This document shows positions 33,687 through 42,600 of a stretch of 64,000 nt of DNA, piece by piece. The notes beneath the pieces are model-generated. The model searched no databases. It saw only the letters and a list, made by a program, of their open reading frames with translations, and was not told the origin of the DNA. The DNA lies in NCBI GenBank assembly GCA_006738865.1, contig AP019701.1, forward strand, positions 2,662,001-2,726,000, written 5' to 3'. Source of the stretch: Allostella sp. ATCC 35155 (GTDB lineage Bacteria; Pseudomonadota; Alphaproteobacteria; ATCC43930; Allostellaceae). Numbering within the stretch: position 1 is the stretch's first letter; every line of letters begins with the position of its first letter. A program made the translations under genes and the position numbers.

Positions 33687-34275
33687 GCGCGGGGCCGGCG
33701 ATCGGCGCCAGGCGATATTCCGCCATGGCGTCGATCAGCCAGCGCGCCAGGTACTGCGCGAAGGACGGGCGGACGAAGATCCAGTAGGTCGGCCGCCCGT
33801 CCCGCTGCAGCAGGATTGCCGGCACGCGCGCCACGGTCGACTGCGCCACCTGCCCCGGGCCGAACGCCCTGGGGTGGAGGTCGATGTGGCAGCTCTTCTC
33901 CATGACCGCCCGCGCCATCGGACCGGAGAGTTCCAGGCCGAGCCGGCCCGCGGAGGTGTCGACCGCCGCGAAATGGGCGCCGGCGAGCGCCATGTCGAAG
34001 CGCGCGATCGTCGTCGCGACCTCGGCCCGCGGCAGCACCAGCAGCCATTCGTCGGGACCGAGCCAGAGCGCCGCGCGGGCGCCGTCGGACTCGAAGCGGT
34101 TGACCGCCGGCACGCCGGTACCGAACGCGGCCGCCGCCAGCGGCAGGCAGGCCGGCTCGCCGCGGAAGGTGATCTGGCCCACCGGCGGCAGGGCCCCCAG
34201 GGTCACCGCTTCTCCGGAGGCGGCGGCCATGTCGGCCGCCAGACCATCCAGCATGGTGGCGTGCCGGTCAGCCAT
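33679..34275 (-). CDS. soxG: Sarcosine oxidase gamma subunit
   Basis: Gamma subunit of heterotetrameric sarcosine oxidase, 198 residues, normal length. Typical blocks are PVGQITFRGEP, LGPDEWLLVLP, TSAGRLGLELSGPMARAVMEKSCHIDLHP and a C-terminal RPSFAQYLARWL. It is the last gene of soxBDAG, and its start lies within the soxA stop region. A GTG one codon upstream is a possible alternative start. Confidence 0.87.
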   Translation of the reverse strand: MADRHATMLDGLAADMAAASGEAVTLGALPPVGQITFRGEPACLPLAAAAFGTGVPAVNRFESDGARAALWLGPDEWLLVLPRAEVATTIARFDMALAGAHFAAVDTSAGRLGLELSGPMARAVMEKSCHIDLHPRAFGPGQVAQSTVARVPAILLQRDGRPTYWIFVRPSFAQYLARWLIDAMAEYRLAPIAGPAPT

Positions 34276-37200
34276 CACGCCGCGCCCCCGACGGATCGTA
34301 GAGCACGGGTTCGGCGATGACGGCCGATACCATCATCTCGCCCGCGGCGGGCCGCACCAGCGGCGCATAGACCCGCTCGCCGATGCGCGCCCTGCCGTTG
34401 CGGATGAGCGCCAGCGCGAAGGTCCGTCCGAGGGCGGCACTGCGATAGCTCGACGTCACATGCCCCACCATCGGCATCGGCGTGCGCAGCACCGCCTCGT
34501 CGACCAGCTGCGCCCCTTCGTCGAGTAGTGTCCCCGGATCGTCCGGCAAGAGGGCGACCAGCTGCTTGCGGTCGCTGCGGGCCGTGTCGTCACGCGACAG
34601 CGAGCGCTTGCCGAGGAAGTCCTTGCGCTTGGCGACCATGCGCTCCAGGCCGAGGTCGATCGGCGTCACCGTGCCGTCCGTCTCGTGGCCGACCATGAAG
34701 AAGCCCTTCTCGGCGCGCAGCACATGCATGGCCTCCGTTCCGTACGGGGTGATCCCGAACGGCGCACCCGCTTCCGCGACGGCATCCCACATCGCCTCGC
34801 CGAGCGTGCCTTCGACCGAGATCTCGAAGGCGAGTTCGCCCGAGAAGCTGACGCGGGCGAGGCGCGCCGGCATCCCCGCGACCGTGACGTCGCGGAAGGT
34901 CATGAATGCAAAGGCCGCAGCGGAGAGGTCCGCCTCCGGCATCAGCCGGGCCAGGACGTCGCGCGAGCGCGGCCCCGCGACGGCGACGGTCGCCCACTGC
35001 TCCGTAACGGATGTCGAGAAGACCTTCAGCTCGGGCCATTCCGTCTGGTGCCACTCCTCGAACCAGTCGAGAACCCGCGCGGCACCGCCCGTCGTGGTCG
35101 TGACGAAGAAGCGGTCCGGCGCGAGGCGCATGACGACCCCGTCGTCGAAGACCATGCCGTCCTCGCGGCACATCACGCCGTAGCGGCAGGCGCCCACGAC
35201 CAGGGATGCGATCGGATTGACGTAGAAGCGATCCAGGAACCGGGCCGCATCGGGGCCGCGGACCTCGATCTTGCCCAGCGTCGAGGCGTCCATCATGCCG
35301 ACGGCCCCGCGCACGGCCCGACATTCCCGCTCGACCGCGCGCGCCATGTCCTCGGCATTGCGCGGGAAATAGTGCGGGCGCTTCCACTGCCCCACATTCT
35401 CGAACACGGCATGGGCCGCGACGTGGCGGGCATGGATCGGGGTGATCCGTTCGGGATCGAACAGCGCGCCAACATGCCGGCCGGCAAGGGCCCCGTAGGC
35501 GACCGGGACATAGGGCGCCCGGTAGGTCGTCGTCCCCGTCTCGCCCATCGGCCGCGCCAGCGCCCGCGACAGCAGCGCCACCGTGGTGACGTTGCCGAGC
35601 TTGCCCTGGTCGGTGCCCATGCCGCTGGTCGTATAGCGCTTGACGTGCTCGACCGAGTGGAAGCCCTCGCGCGCGGCGAGGGCGATGTCGGCGGCGGTGA
35701 CGTCGTTCTGCAGGTCGACGAACGCCTTACCCCGGCTGCCCTGCGACAGGCCCCAGAAGGGCAGCAGGGGCGTCTCCGCCTCCTCCTCCGGCGCCGTCGC
35801 AGGAACCGGCCGCCGGCCGCCCCGTCCCCTGGCGGCGGCCGACGCGTCCTCGCCCGCGGCATGCCCGGCGGCGATACATCCGGCGAGCGAGAAAGTGCCG
35901 CCCGCGGCGCCCGCGACGGCCAGCCCCGCCGGCAACGTCTCCGGCCGGAAGGTCGCATGCGCCTCGTCCCAGGTCAGGCCGGCGCGCAGTTGGCCCAGCA
36001 GATGGACGGCAGGGTTCCAGCCGCCCGACACGGCCACCAGGTCGCACTCCAGCCGACGCAGCGAGCCGGTGGTCCGGTCGCCGTCCAGCGCCCGCACGTC
36101 GATGCCGCGCACCCCGGCACGACCATGAACCGCGACCGGCACCCGCCCCGCCAGGATCTCGACACCGCGATCGGCCAACGCCTTGGACGCAGCCGGCGGC
36201 GGCACGGGACGGAGGTCGACGAGCGCGACCGGAGGTACCCCAGCATCCGCCAGGGCGATCGCGGCAACGTAGGCCGAATCGTTGTTGGTGACGAAGACCG
36301 GGCTGCGGCCGCAGGCGACGCCGAAGCGCCGTGCATAGGTGCGGACCGCGCCCGAGAGCATGACGCCCGGCCGGTCGTTCCCCGCGAAGAGCAGCGGCCG
36401 CTCGTGCGAACCGGCCGCGACGATCGTGCGCGCCGCCCGGACGTGCCAGACGCGCTGCCGGGCGTGCCCGGGACAGGCGCCGGGCGGCCGGTGGTCCGTG
36501 CGGCGCTCGACCGCGACGGCATAGCCATGGTCGTAGAGGCCGAGGACCGTGGTGCGGCTCAAGACCGTGACGTCCGACATTGCGCCGAGCGCAGCCGCCG
36601 TCTCGGCCGCCCAGGCGGCGCCGGGCCGTCCCTCGATGGTCGCGGACGAGGTCAGCAGATCGCCGCCCGCCTGGGCCCCGTCATCGGCCAGGACGACGCG
36701 GATCCCGGCTGCGGCCGCGGCCCGCGCCGCCGCCAGCCCGGCCGGCCCGGCGCCGACGACCAGCAGGTCGGCATGGACATGGGCATGGTCGTAGAGGTCC
36801 GGGTCCGGCTCGTCCGGTGCCTTGCCCATGCCCGCCATGCGCCGGATCGCCGGCTCGTAGACCCGGCGCCACCAGCCGCGCGGGCCGAGGAAGGTCTTGT
36901 AGTAGAAGCCGGCGACCAGCAGCGGCGAGAGGAACTGGTTGATCGCGCCGGCATCGAAGCGCAGCGACGGCCAGACATTGACCGGGCTCGCTTCCAGGCC
37001 CGCGTACAGATCGACCTGGGTCGCCCGGACGTTCGGCTCCGACCAGGGGCCGCGGCCGAGCTGGACCAATGCGCTGGGCTCCTCCGGGCCGGCGGAATAG
37101 ATGCCGCGCGGACGGTGATATTTGAAGCTGCGCCCGACGACCCGCACGCCGGCGGCGATCAGCGCCGAGGCCAGCGTGTCGCCCGCAAAGCCCGAACGGT

Positions 37201-37276
37201 CGCGCCCGTCGAAGGTGAAGCCGAGGGGCCGGGTGCGATCGACAGCACCGCCTGCCGGCAGCCGGTATCCGGTCAT
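34268..37276 (-). CDS. soxA: Sarcosine oxidase alpha subunit
   Basis: Large subunit (1002 aa, normal) of sarcosine oxidase, which demethylates sarcosine to glycine and passes the methyl group to tetrahydrofolate. The N-terminal part (FTFDGRDRSGFAGDTLASALIAAGVRVVGRSFKYHRPRG) binds the 2Fe-2S-like ferredoxin region, the middle has a dinucleotide fold (DLLVVGAGPAGLAAARAAAAAGI) and the C-terminal 400 residues form the GcvT-like folate domain. The ATG at 37274-37276 overlaps the soxD stop. The longer open frame upstream runs over soxD and soxB in another frame and is discarded. Confidence 0.93.
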   Translation of the reverse strand: MTGYRLPAGGAVDRTRPLGFTFDGRDRSGFAGDTLASALIAAGVRVVGRSFKYHRPRGIYSAGPEEPSALVQLGRGPWSEPNVRATQVDLYAGLEASPVNVWPSLRFDAGAINQFLSPLLVAGFYYKTFLGPRGWWRRVYEPAIRRMAGMGKAPDEPDPDLYDHAHVHADLLVVGAGPAGLAAARAAAAAGIRVVLADDGAQAGGDLLTSSATIEGRPGAAWAAETAAALGAMSDVTVLSRTTVLGLYDHGYAVAVERRTDHRPPGACPGHARQRVWHVRAARTIVAAGSHERPLLFAGNDRPGVMLSGAVRTYARRFGVACGRSPVFVTNNDSAYVAAIALADAGVPPVALVDLRPVPPPAASKALADRGVEILAGRVPVAVHGRAGVRGIDVRALDGDRTTGSLRRLECDLVAVSGGWNPAVHLLGQLRAGLTWDEAHATFRPETLPAGLAVAGAAGGTFSLAGCIAAGHAAGEDASAAARGRGGRRPVPATAPEEEAETPLLPFWGLSQGSRGKAFVDLQNDVTAADIALAAREGFHSVEHVKRYTTSGMGTDQGKLGNVTTVALLSRALARPMGETGTTTYRAPYVPVAYGALAGRHVGALFDPERITPIHARHVAAHAVFENVGQWKRPHYFPRNAEDMARAVERECRAVRGAVGMMDASTLGKIEVRGPDAARFLDRFYVNPIASLVVGACRYGVMCREDGMVFDDGVVMRLAPDRFFVTTTTGGAARVLDWFEEWHQTEWPELKVFSTSVTEQWATVAVAGPRSRDVLARLMPEADLSAAAFAFMTFRDVTVAGMPARLARVSFSGELAFEISVEGTLGEAMWDAVAEAGAPFGITPYGTEAMHVLRAEKGFFMVGHETDGTVTPIDLGLERMVAKRKDFLGKRSLSRDDTARSDRKQLVALLPDDPGTLLDEGAQLVDEAVLRTPMPMVGHVTSSYRSAALGRTFALALIRNGRARIGERVYAPLVRPAAGEMMVSAVIAEPVLYDPSGARRDG

Positions 37277-37563
37277 GCCGCTTCGCCCGGCAGCGGCGGC
37301 GGTGGCGCCCCCGGCGGATAGGCGGCGGCGATCTCGTGCGTCACCGTGTGGCGGACGAGGTTGAACCAGCGGCGGCAGCCATGGGCGTGGAACCAGCGCT
37401 CGCGCATCCACCCCTTGGGATTGTCGCGCAGGAAGACGTAGGCCGCCCACTCCTCCTGCGACAGCGCGGCCGGGTCGGCCGGGCGGGCGATGTGCGCCTC
37501 CCCGCCGTTGGCGAACTCCGTCTCCTCGCGCCGGCCGCACCAGGGGCAGGGAATCAGCAGCAT
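37273..37563 (-). CDS. soxD: Sarcosine oxidase delta subunit
   Basis: Zinc-binding small subunit of 96 residues: the start MLLIPCPWCGRREETEFANGGEAHIARP is the family hallmark with two of the zinc cysteines, and HAHGCRRWFN supplies further ligands. It is stop-start overlapped with soxA and lies 11 bases after soxB, giving the standard soxBDAG order. Confidence 0.9.
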   Translation of the reverse strand: MLLIPCPWCGRREETEFANGGEAHIARPADPAALSQEEWAAYVFLRDNPKGWMRERWFHAHGCRRWFNLVRHTVTHEIAAAYPPGAPPPPLPGEAA

Positions 37564-37574
37564 GGGGATCGGCC

Positions 37575-38825
37575 TCAGTGGGCGACCGCGGCCGCGCCGT
37601 GCTCGTCGATGAGCGCGCCGGACGTGAAGCGGTCGAGGCGGAACGGGGCGTTGAGCGGATGCGGCTCGCCGGTCGCGATCGTGTGGGCGAAGACCCAGCC
37701 CGATCCCGGCGTCGCCTTGAAGCCGCCCGTGCCCCAGCCGCAGTTGATGAAGAGCCCGTCGACCGGGGTTCGGCCGATGATCGGCGAGGCATCGGGGCAG
37801 ACATCGACGATGCCGCCCCAGGTCCGCATCATGCGCAGCCGGCTGAAGATCGGGAACAGCTCCAGCAGCGCGCCCATCTGGTGCTCGATGACGTGGAACG
37901 AGCCGCGCTGCGCGTAGGAGTTGAAGGCATCGATGCCGGCGCCCATCACCAGCTCGCCCTTGTCGGACTGGCTGACATAGACATGGACCGCGTTCGACAT
38001 GACGACGCAGTCGAGGATCGGCTTGATCGGCTCTGAGACCAGCGCCTGCAGCGGATGCGACTGCACCGGCAGGCGGAATCCGGCCATGCCGGCCAGGACC
38101 GAGGAATGACCCGCCGCGACAAGGCCGACCCGGCGCGCGCGGATCGCGCCGCGCGTCGTCTGCAACCCCGTGATCCGGCCGTTCTCGACATCGATGCCGG
38201 TGACCTCGCAGTTCTGCACGATGTCGACCCCGCGGGCGTCGGCGGCCCGCGCATAGCCCCAGGCTACCGCATCGTGGCGCGCCACCCCGCCGCGGCGCTG
38301 CAGCGTAGCGCCCAGCACCGGGTGCCGCCGCCGGGCGTCGATGTCGATGATCGGGCAGAACTCCTTCACCTGCTCGGGCGACAGCCATTCCGCGTCGATG
38401 CCGTTGAGCCGGTTCGCCTGCACCCGGCGCACGCCCTCGCGCACATCGTGGAGATTGTGCGCGAGGTTGAGTACGCCGCGCTGGCTCAGCATCACGTTGA
38501 GGTTGAGCTCGGTCGACAGCCCCTCCCAGAGCTTCAGCGCATGCTCGTAGAGGTGGGCGCTCTCGTCCCAGAGATAGTTGGAGCGGATGATCGTCGTGTT
38601 GCGGCCCGTGTTGCCGCCGCCGAGCCAGCCCTTCTCCAGCACCGCCACATCGGTGATGCCGTGATTCTTGGCCAGGTAGTACGCGGTGGCGAGGCCGTGT
38701 CCGCCGGCGCCGACGATCACCGTGTCATAGGATTCCCGCGGGGCGGCGGCCCGCCAGAAGGCGGGCCAGGACCGATGCCGGTCGAGCGCGTTGAGCGCCA
38801 GCTGGAAGAAGGAAAAGCGCTGCAT
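37575..38825 (-). CDS. soxB: Sarcosine oxidase beta subunit
   Basis: Flavin subunit of sarcosine oxidase, 416 residues. The FAD-binding [24 protein letters not shown] (about residues 33-56) and [17 protein letters not shown] are typical, and the histidine in [19 protein letters not shown] should carry the covalent FMN at the alpha-beta interface. The late [15 protein letters not shown] closes the FAD site. It is the first gene of soxBDAG; no glyA, folD or purU lies next to the operon here, unlike in many other bacteria. Confidence 0.93.
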   Translation of the reverse strand: MQRFSFFQLALNALDRHRSWPAFWRAAAPRESYDTVIVGAGGHGLATAYYLAKNHGITDVAVLEKGWLGGGNTGRNTTIIRSNYLWDESAHLYEHALKLWEGLSTELNLNVMLSQRGVLNLAHNLHDVREGVRRVQANRLNGIDAEWLSPEQVKEFCPIIDIDARRRHPVLGATLQRRGGVARHDAVAWGYARAADARGVDIVQNCEVTGIDVENGRITGLQTTRGAIRARRVGLVAAGHSSVLAGMAGFRLPVQSHPLQALVSEPIKPILDCVVMSNAVHVYVSQSDKGELVMGAGIDAFNSYAQRGSFHVIEHQMGALLELFPIFSRLRMMRTWGGIVDVCPDASPIIGRTPVDGLFINCGWGTGGFKATPGSGWVFAHTIATGEPHPLNAPFRLDRFTSGALIDEHGAAAVAH

Positions 38826-38902
38826 CCACCCTCGGGCCGCGGGACACGGGACGGCCCGAGGGTAGGCGAGCAGCCGGGCGCTTGTCTAACGCCCGATGAC
38901 CG

Positions 38903-39487
38903 TCAGGCGCGCATGCGCTCGATCGGCGGCAGATCGTGTCCGAGAGGGCGCACCGTCGAGGCCTGGGCCCCCTTCACGCCTTCGCCCTCGGCGATCTCGC
39001 ACCGCACCTTGGTGCCGACCTCCAGGCCGGCGAAGCCTTCGTCGACCACGGCATTGCGGTGGAAATAGACCTCCTGCCCGTCCGGCATGCGCACGAAGCC
39101 ATAGCCTTCGTGCGGGAACAGCCGATCGACCACCCCGTGGGTCGGCACCTCGTGCGACTTCACGATGCCGGCCATGCGCTCCGCCTTGTCGGCGAGCTGG
39201 CGACGGGCCGCCTCGAAGACCTCGTTGATGGCGAGATAGATGCCCTCGTGCGCCTGGGCGTCGTGATGCTCGCGGGCGACCGCGATCTCCCCGCCGGGAT
39301 AGGTGATGTCGAGCCGGACGCGGAAGAGCTTGGCGACCTTCTGGCGGCGCACCGCCTCGATGGCGACCCGGCAGCTCGTGATGCGGTCCTTGAACCGCGC
39401 CAGCCGGTCGACCCGCTCGCGGACGCGGGCTTCGACGCTCTCCGAGGAATCGAGATTGCGGAAGGTGATCTGCAGCGGAATCTGCAT
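38903..39487 (-). CDS. Ribosome hibernation factor (HPF/RaiA) fused to a cold-shock domain
   Basis: A 194-residue two-domain protein. Residues 1 to about 105 form the HPF/S30AE domain (PLQITFRNLDSSESVEARVRE, then ITSCRVAIEAV and FRVRLDITYPGGEIAV). Residues about 118-180 form a cold-shock nucleic-acid-binding domain with the RNP motifs YGFVRM and VYFHRNAV in GVVDRLFPHEGYGFVRMPDG. The N-terminal part should bind the ribosome and the C-terminal part RNA. Similar fusions exist in other proteobacteria. The ATG at 39485-39487 follows GAGGACAG. It diverges from the dipeptidase gene. Confidence 0.82.
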   Translation of the reverse strand: MQIPLQITFRNLDSSESVEARVRERVDRLARFKDRITSCRVAIEAVRRQKVAKLFRVRLDITYPGGEIAVAREHHDAQAHEGIYLAINEVFEAARRQLADKAERMAGIVKSHEVPTHGVVDRLFPHEGYGFVRMPDGQEVYFHRNAVVDEGFAGLEVGTKVRCEIAEGEGVKGAQASTVRPLGHDLPPIERMRA

Positions 39488-39629
39488 GGCTGTCCTCTTG
39501 GTGGGTGTCTCGCGTCCCCATTGCATCGCGGGTGGCGCCCGCCCTCGCCTTCGCACCTCCTTCTATTTCCATGTCGTTCGGAATCCAGGAGTATCAAGAT
39601 CCTGCTACGTGCATTACCGGACCGGTGCC

Positions 39630-40640
39630 ATGACGAGCGACCGAGCTGCTGCCCTCCACCGCGATGCGATCGTCATCGACGCCACCTGTCCGCTGCTTCA
39701 GGACAAGAGCCGGATCGAACTCTACCGCCAGGGCGGTATCACCGCCCTGTGCCCGACCGTCGGCGCGGTCGAGGGCGCCGCACAGACCTTCCGCAGCGTC
39801 GCCGGCTGGCTCGCCCACATCCGCAACGACGACGGGCTCCTGCTGGTGCGCCGCGCCGCCGACATCGAGGAGGCCAAGCGCAGCGGGCGCATCGGCATCA
39901 TCATCCACTTCCAGGGTGCCGACCCGATCGAGGACGAGCTCGACCTGCTCGACGGCTACCAGGCCATGGGCCTCAGGATGTTCCAGCTCGCCTACAACGT
40001 GAAGAACCGGGTCGGCGACGGCTGCGACGAGCGCACCGACGCCGGCCTCAGCCGCTTCGGCGTGGCGCTCGTGCGGCGGCTCGAGGCGCTCCGCATCGTC
40101 GTCGACTGCTCGCACACCGGATACCGGACAACGATGGACGCGATCGAGATGGCCACGCGTCCCATCGTCTTCTCCCATTCCAATCCGCGGACGGTGAAGG
40201 AGTCGCCGCGCAACATCGGCGACGACCAGATCCGGGCGGTCGCCGCGACCGGCGGCCTCATCGGCATGAACGGTTTCCCGGCTTTCGTCTCGGCGCGCGA
40301 GAAGCCGACCCTCGACGAGTTCATCGACCATATCGACTACACGGTGCAGCTCGTCGGCGACGACCATGTCGGACTCGGCATCGACTACTATTACGGCCAG
40401 CATCCCTATGCCGATCCGGTCGAGGCGCGCCGCCTCTACGACCGCTGGGTGGCGGCAGGCCACTGGAACCCCAACGCCTACCCGCCCCCGCCCTATCACT
40501 ACCCCCAGGGGATCGAGACGCCGGAGCGCCTGCCGCGGTTGTCCGAGCGCCTGTCCGAGCGCGGCTATGGCGACGATGCGGTCCGCAAGATCCTGGGCGG
40601 CAATTGGGTGCGGGTCTTCCGCGAGGTCTGGGGCGCGTGA
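39630..40640 (+). CDS. Membrane dipeptidase (peptidase M19) family member with altered metal site
   Basis: Peptidase family M19 homologue of 336 residues. The last half keeps the family histidines (VDCSHTGYRT, PIVFSHSNPRTV) and GTGGLIGMNGFPAF. The early HxD ligands of renal dipeptidase-type enzymes are replaced: the strand reads IVIDATCPLL (D17 to L22), and the bridging glutamate of the EGAD motif is Q95 (IHFQGADPIED). The enzyme may use a single metal, a different chemistry, or be inactive. The ATG at 39630 is where similarity begins; an upstream open frame overlaps the divergent promoter region. A GST gene follows after five bases. Confidence 0.75.
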   Translation: MTSDRAAALHRDAIVIDATCPLLQDKSRIELYRQGGITALCPTVGAVEGAAQTFRSVAGWLAHIRNDDGLLLVRRAADIEEAKRSGRIGIIIHFQGADPIEDELDLLDGYQAMGLRMFQLAYNVKNRVGDGCDERTDAGLSRFGVALVRRLEALRIVVDCSHTGYRTTMDAIEMATRPIVFSHSNPRTVKESPRNIGDDQIRAVAATGGLIGMNGFPAFVSAREKPTLDEFIDHIDYTVQLVGDDHVGLGIDYYYGQHPYADPVEARRLYDRWVAAGHWNPNAYPPPPYHYPQGIETPERLPRLSERLSERGYGDDAVRKILGGNWVRVFREVWGA

Positions 40641-40645
40641 CCAGG

Positions 40646-41287
40646 ATGCGGCTCTGGGGGCGCCGCAACTCCTTCAACGTCCAGAAGGTCGCCTGGCTTC
40701 TCGCCGAACTCGGGCTGGAGCATGAGCATATCGAGATCGGCGGCAGCTTCGGCGGCCTCGACGATCCGGAGTTCCTCCGCCGCAACCCGCACGGCCGCGT
40801 GCCGGTGCTGGAGGACGGCGAACTCGTGCTCTGGGAGAGCCACGCGATCCTGCGCTATCTCGCCGCCCGCTATGGCAGCGCGGCGCTGTGGCCCGCAGCG
40901 CCCGGACCGCGCGCGCTCGTCGACCGCTGGCTCGACTGGGCGCAGACGAGCCTGCAGCCGGCATTCATGGACCTGTTCTGGGGCTGGTACCGCACCCCGG
41001 AAGCCGCGCGGGACGGCGCCCGCGTCGATGCGGCCCGCCACCGCTGCGACGCGCTCTACGGTCTGCTCGACCGGGAACTGGCAAACCGGCCGTGGCTCGC
41101 CGGCGACCACTTCACGCTGGCCGACGTTCCCGCCGGCGCCACCCTCTACCGCTGGCACCGGATCGACCTGCCGCGACCTGCGCTCGGCAACCTCTCTGCC
41201 TGGTACGAACGACTGGCGGAGCGACCCGCCTATCATGCGCAGGTGATGCGGCCATGCCCGGAACTATGGGGCCGACAGGACTATTGA
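40646..41287 (+). CDS. Glutathione S-transferase family protein
   Basis: GST of 213 residues: thioredoxin-like N-domain (MRLWGRRNSFNVQKVAWLLAELGLEHEHIEI) with the glutathione-binding GRVPVLEDGELVLWESHAILRYLA (cis-proline and ES pair) and an all-helical C-domain ending in LADVPAGATLYRW and a buried aspartate. The S or N near residue 9 to 11 is the likely activating residue. The ATG at 40646 is chosen; an in-frame GTG three codons upstream overlaps the dipeptidase stop. Together with the dipeptidase it may handle a glutathione conjugate, which is a guess from context. Confidence 0.85.
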   Translation: MRLWGRRNSFNVQKVAWLLAELGLEHEHIEIGGSFGGLDDPEFLRRNPHGRVPVLEDGELVLWESHAILRYLAARYGSAALWPAAPGPRALVDRWLDWAQTSLQPAFMDLFWGWYRTPEAARDGARVDAARHRCDALYGLLDRELANRPWLAGDHFTLADVPAGATLYRWHRIDLPRPALGNLSAWYERLAERPAYHAQVMRPCPELWGRQDY

Positions 41288-41505
41288 CGATCCAGCGTCT
41301 TGAAGTTTCGCCGCCGGGATGGCATCTTCCACCGATCGAAGCGGCCGTCGAGGCCGCATTCGCGGTAGGGCGCTGAGCGCCACTCCCAATCTCCCGCTGA
41401 AAAGCTGTTGGCCGCGGAACTCGCGGCCGCCGGTACCGTTCAACAGGACGGTATCAACAACCAGAAGAAGTCGCCCCGGAAGCACCGGGGCGTCCGATAG
41501 AGAGC
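41288..41505. other. Non-coding gap after the GST gene
   Basis: This 218-base stretch has no convincing gene on either strand. It ends with the hairpin at 41472-41492. A short imperfect hairpin (CCGCGGAACTCGCGG region near 41413) is the only other structure I see. Together with the small ORF after it, 395 bases separate the GST from the aminotransferase gene. Confidence 0.5.
41472..41492. terminator. Hairpin between GST gene and small ORF
   Basis: Perfect 8-base arms CGCCCCGG (41472-41479) and its complement (41485-41492) around a five-base loop; no T tract follows. It may end the dipeptidase-GST transcript or act in the leader of the small ORF that starts 14 bases later. Confidence 0.45.
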
Positions 41506-41676
41506 ATGCACACCAACTTCGCATCCGACACCACCGCACTTTCCGGCCGCCCGCATTCCGAGGCCGGTCTTCATTCCCTCTCCTTCCGGCGCGGCGCCAC
41601 CAACGAGCGCAAGCTCGGGCAGCCTGGCCTCTCCCCCGCCAGCCTCCGCAAGATCGTCCTCGATCTGATCGGCTGA
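41506..41676 (+). CDS. Possible small protein, 56 residues
   Basis: ATG at 41506 opens a 57-codon frame ending in TGA at 41676, with AGAG close upstream. The product is basic and hydrophilic with an ordered-looking C-terminus (SLRKIVLDLIG) and a middle FRRGATNERKLGQPGLSP. Codon third positions are mostly G or C, as in real genes here. It is antisense to nothing annotated and fills the only long gap of the window. I do not recognise a family. It overlaps no neighbour; the next gene is convergent, with its stop seven bases away. Confidence 0.4.
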   Translation: MHTNFASDTTALSGRPHSEAGLHSLSFRRGATNERKLGQPGLSPASLRKIVLDLIG

Positions 41677-41682
41677 GGTGGC

Positions 41683-42600
41683 CTACTCCGCCGCCTCGGC
41701 GAGATAGGCGACCGGCGTGAGGTCGCGTGGGTCCGCGTGGCGCTGCCAGTAGAGGTCGCGCACGCGGCTCGTGACCGGGCCGGGAACTCCATTGAACAGG
41801 ATACGGTCGTCCAGGCGGACGACCGGCATCACGCCGCCCGCGGTGCTGCTGAGGAAGATCTCGTCGGCCTCGCGGAAGCGGGCCTCCGGGATCGGCCCGA
41901 TCTCCAGCGGGATGCCGCGTTCCCGGCAGATGTCGATCACCGCGCTGCGGGTGATCCCCTCCAATACCCCACGATCCGGCGTGACGATGCGGTCGCCGTA
42001 TACGGCGAAGACGTTGAACCCCGGCCCCTCGGTGACGTTGCCGTCGGTCCCGAGCAGGATCGCGGTGTCGGCGCCGCGCTCGTACGCCTCCAACTGGCCG
42101 CGCTCCAGATCCAGCCAGTGATAGTTCTTCACCGTCGGGTCGACCGATTCCGGCGGAATGCGCCGGAACTGCGGAACGATCGCCGACATTCCCTCCTTCT
42201 GCGCCTTGTCGCCGCCGATCCAGACGAAGGGCAGCGCGTAGGCGATCAGCCGATTGCGGCACAGCCGGAGGTCGCGCGACCCGGGCGCCGGCCGCCCGCG
42301 GGTGCAGACCATCGCGACATAGGCCCGCCTCAGGCCGGTGCGGCGCACGCATTCGGCCAGCAGTTCGGCCAGCTCCTCCCGCGTCCTGCCGATGTCCATC
42401 TTCAGGATCGCGGTCGAGCGCAGGAAGCGGTCGAGATGGTGGCCGAGCCGGAAGAAGGCGCCATCCCAGACATGGACGACGTCGTAGGTCACGTCCGAGC
42501 GGGTGAAGCCGAGATCGAGGATCGAGATCGACGCCTCGTCCAGCGTCTTCCACTCGCCGTCGATCCAGGCAATGCCGCCAGGGGCCAGTTTCAGGGTCAT
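41683..42600 (-). CDS. Class IV PLP aminotransferase (BCAT / D-amino acid aminotransferase-like)
   Basis: Fold-type IV aminotransferase, 305 residues. It has the catalytic lysine in TVKNYHWLDLERG, the PLP phosphate and pyridine contacts in DGNVTEGPGFNVFAVYGDRIVTP and GVLEGITRSAVIDIC, and the late SSTAGGVMPVVRLDDR. It transfers amino groups between 2-oxo acids and branched-chain, D- or aromatic amino acids; the exact type cannot be fixed. The start overlaps the MetX-like stop (ATGA), and the desaturase precedes that gene, so three enzymes are translationally chained. Confidence 0.82.
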   Translation of the reverse strand: MTLKLAPGGIAWIDGEWKTLDEASISILDLGFTRSDVTYDVVHVWDGAFFRLGHHLDRFLRSTAILKMDIGRTREELAELLAECVRRTGLRRAYVAMVCTRGRPAPGSRDLRLCRNRLIAYALPFVWIGGDKAQKEGMSAIVPQFRRIPPESVDPTVKNYHWLDLERGQLEAYERGADTAILLGTDGNVTEGPGFNVFAVYGDRIVTPDRGVLEGITRSAVIDICRERGIPLEIGPIPEARFREADEIFLSSTAGGVMPVVRLDDRILFNGVPGPVTSRVRDLYWQRHADPRDLTPVAYLAEAAE

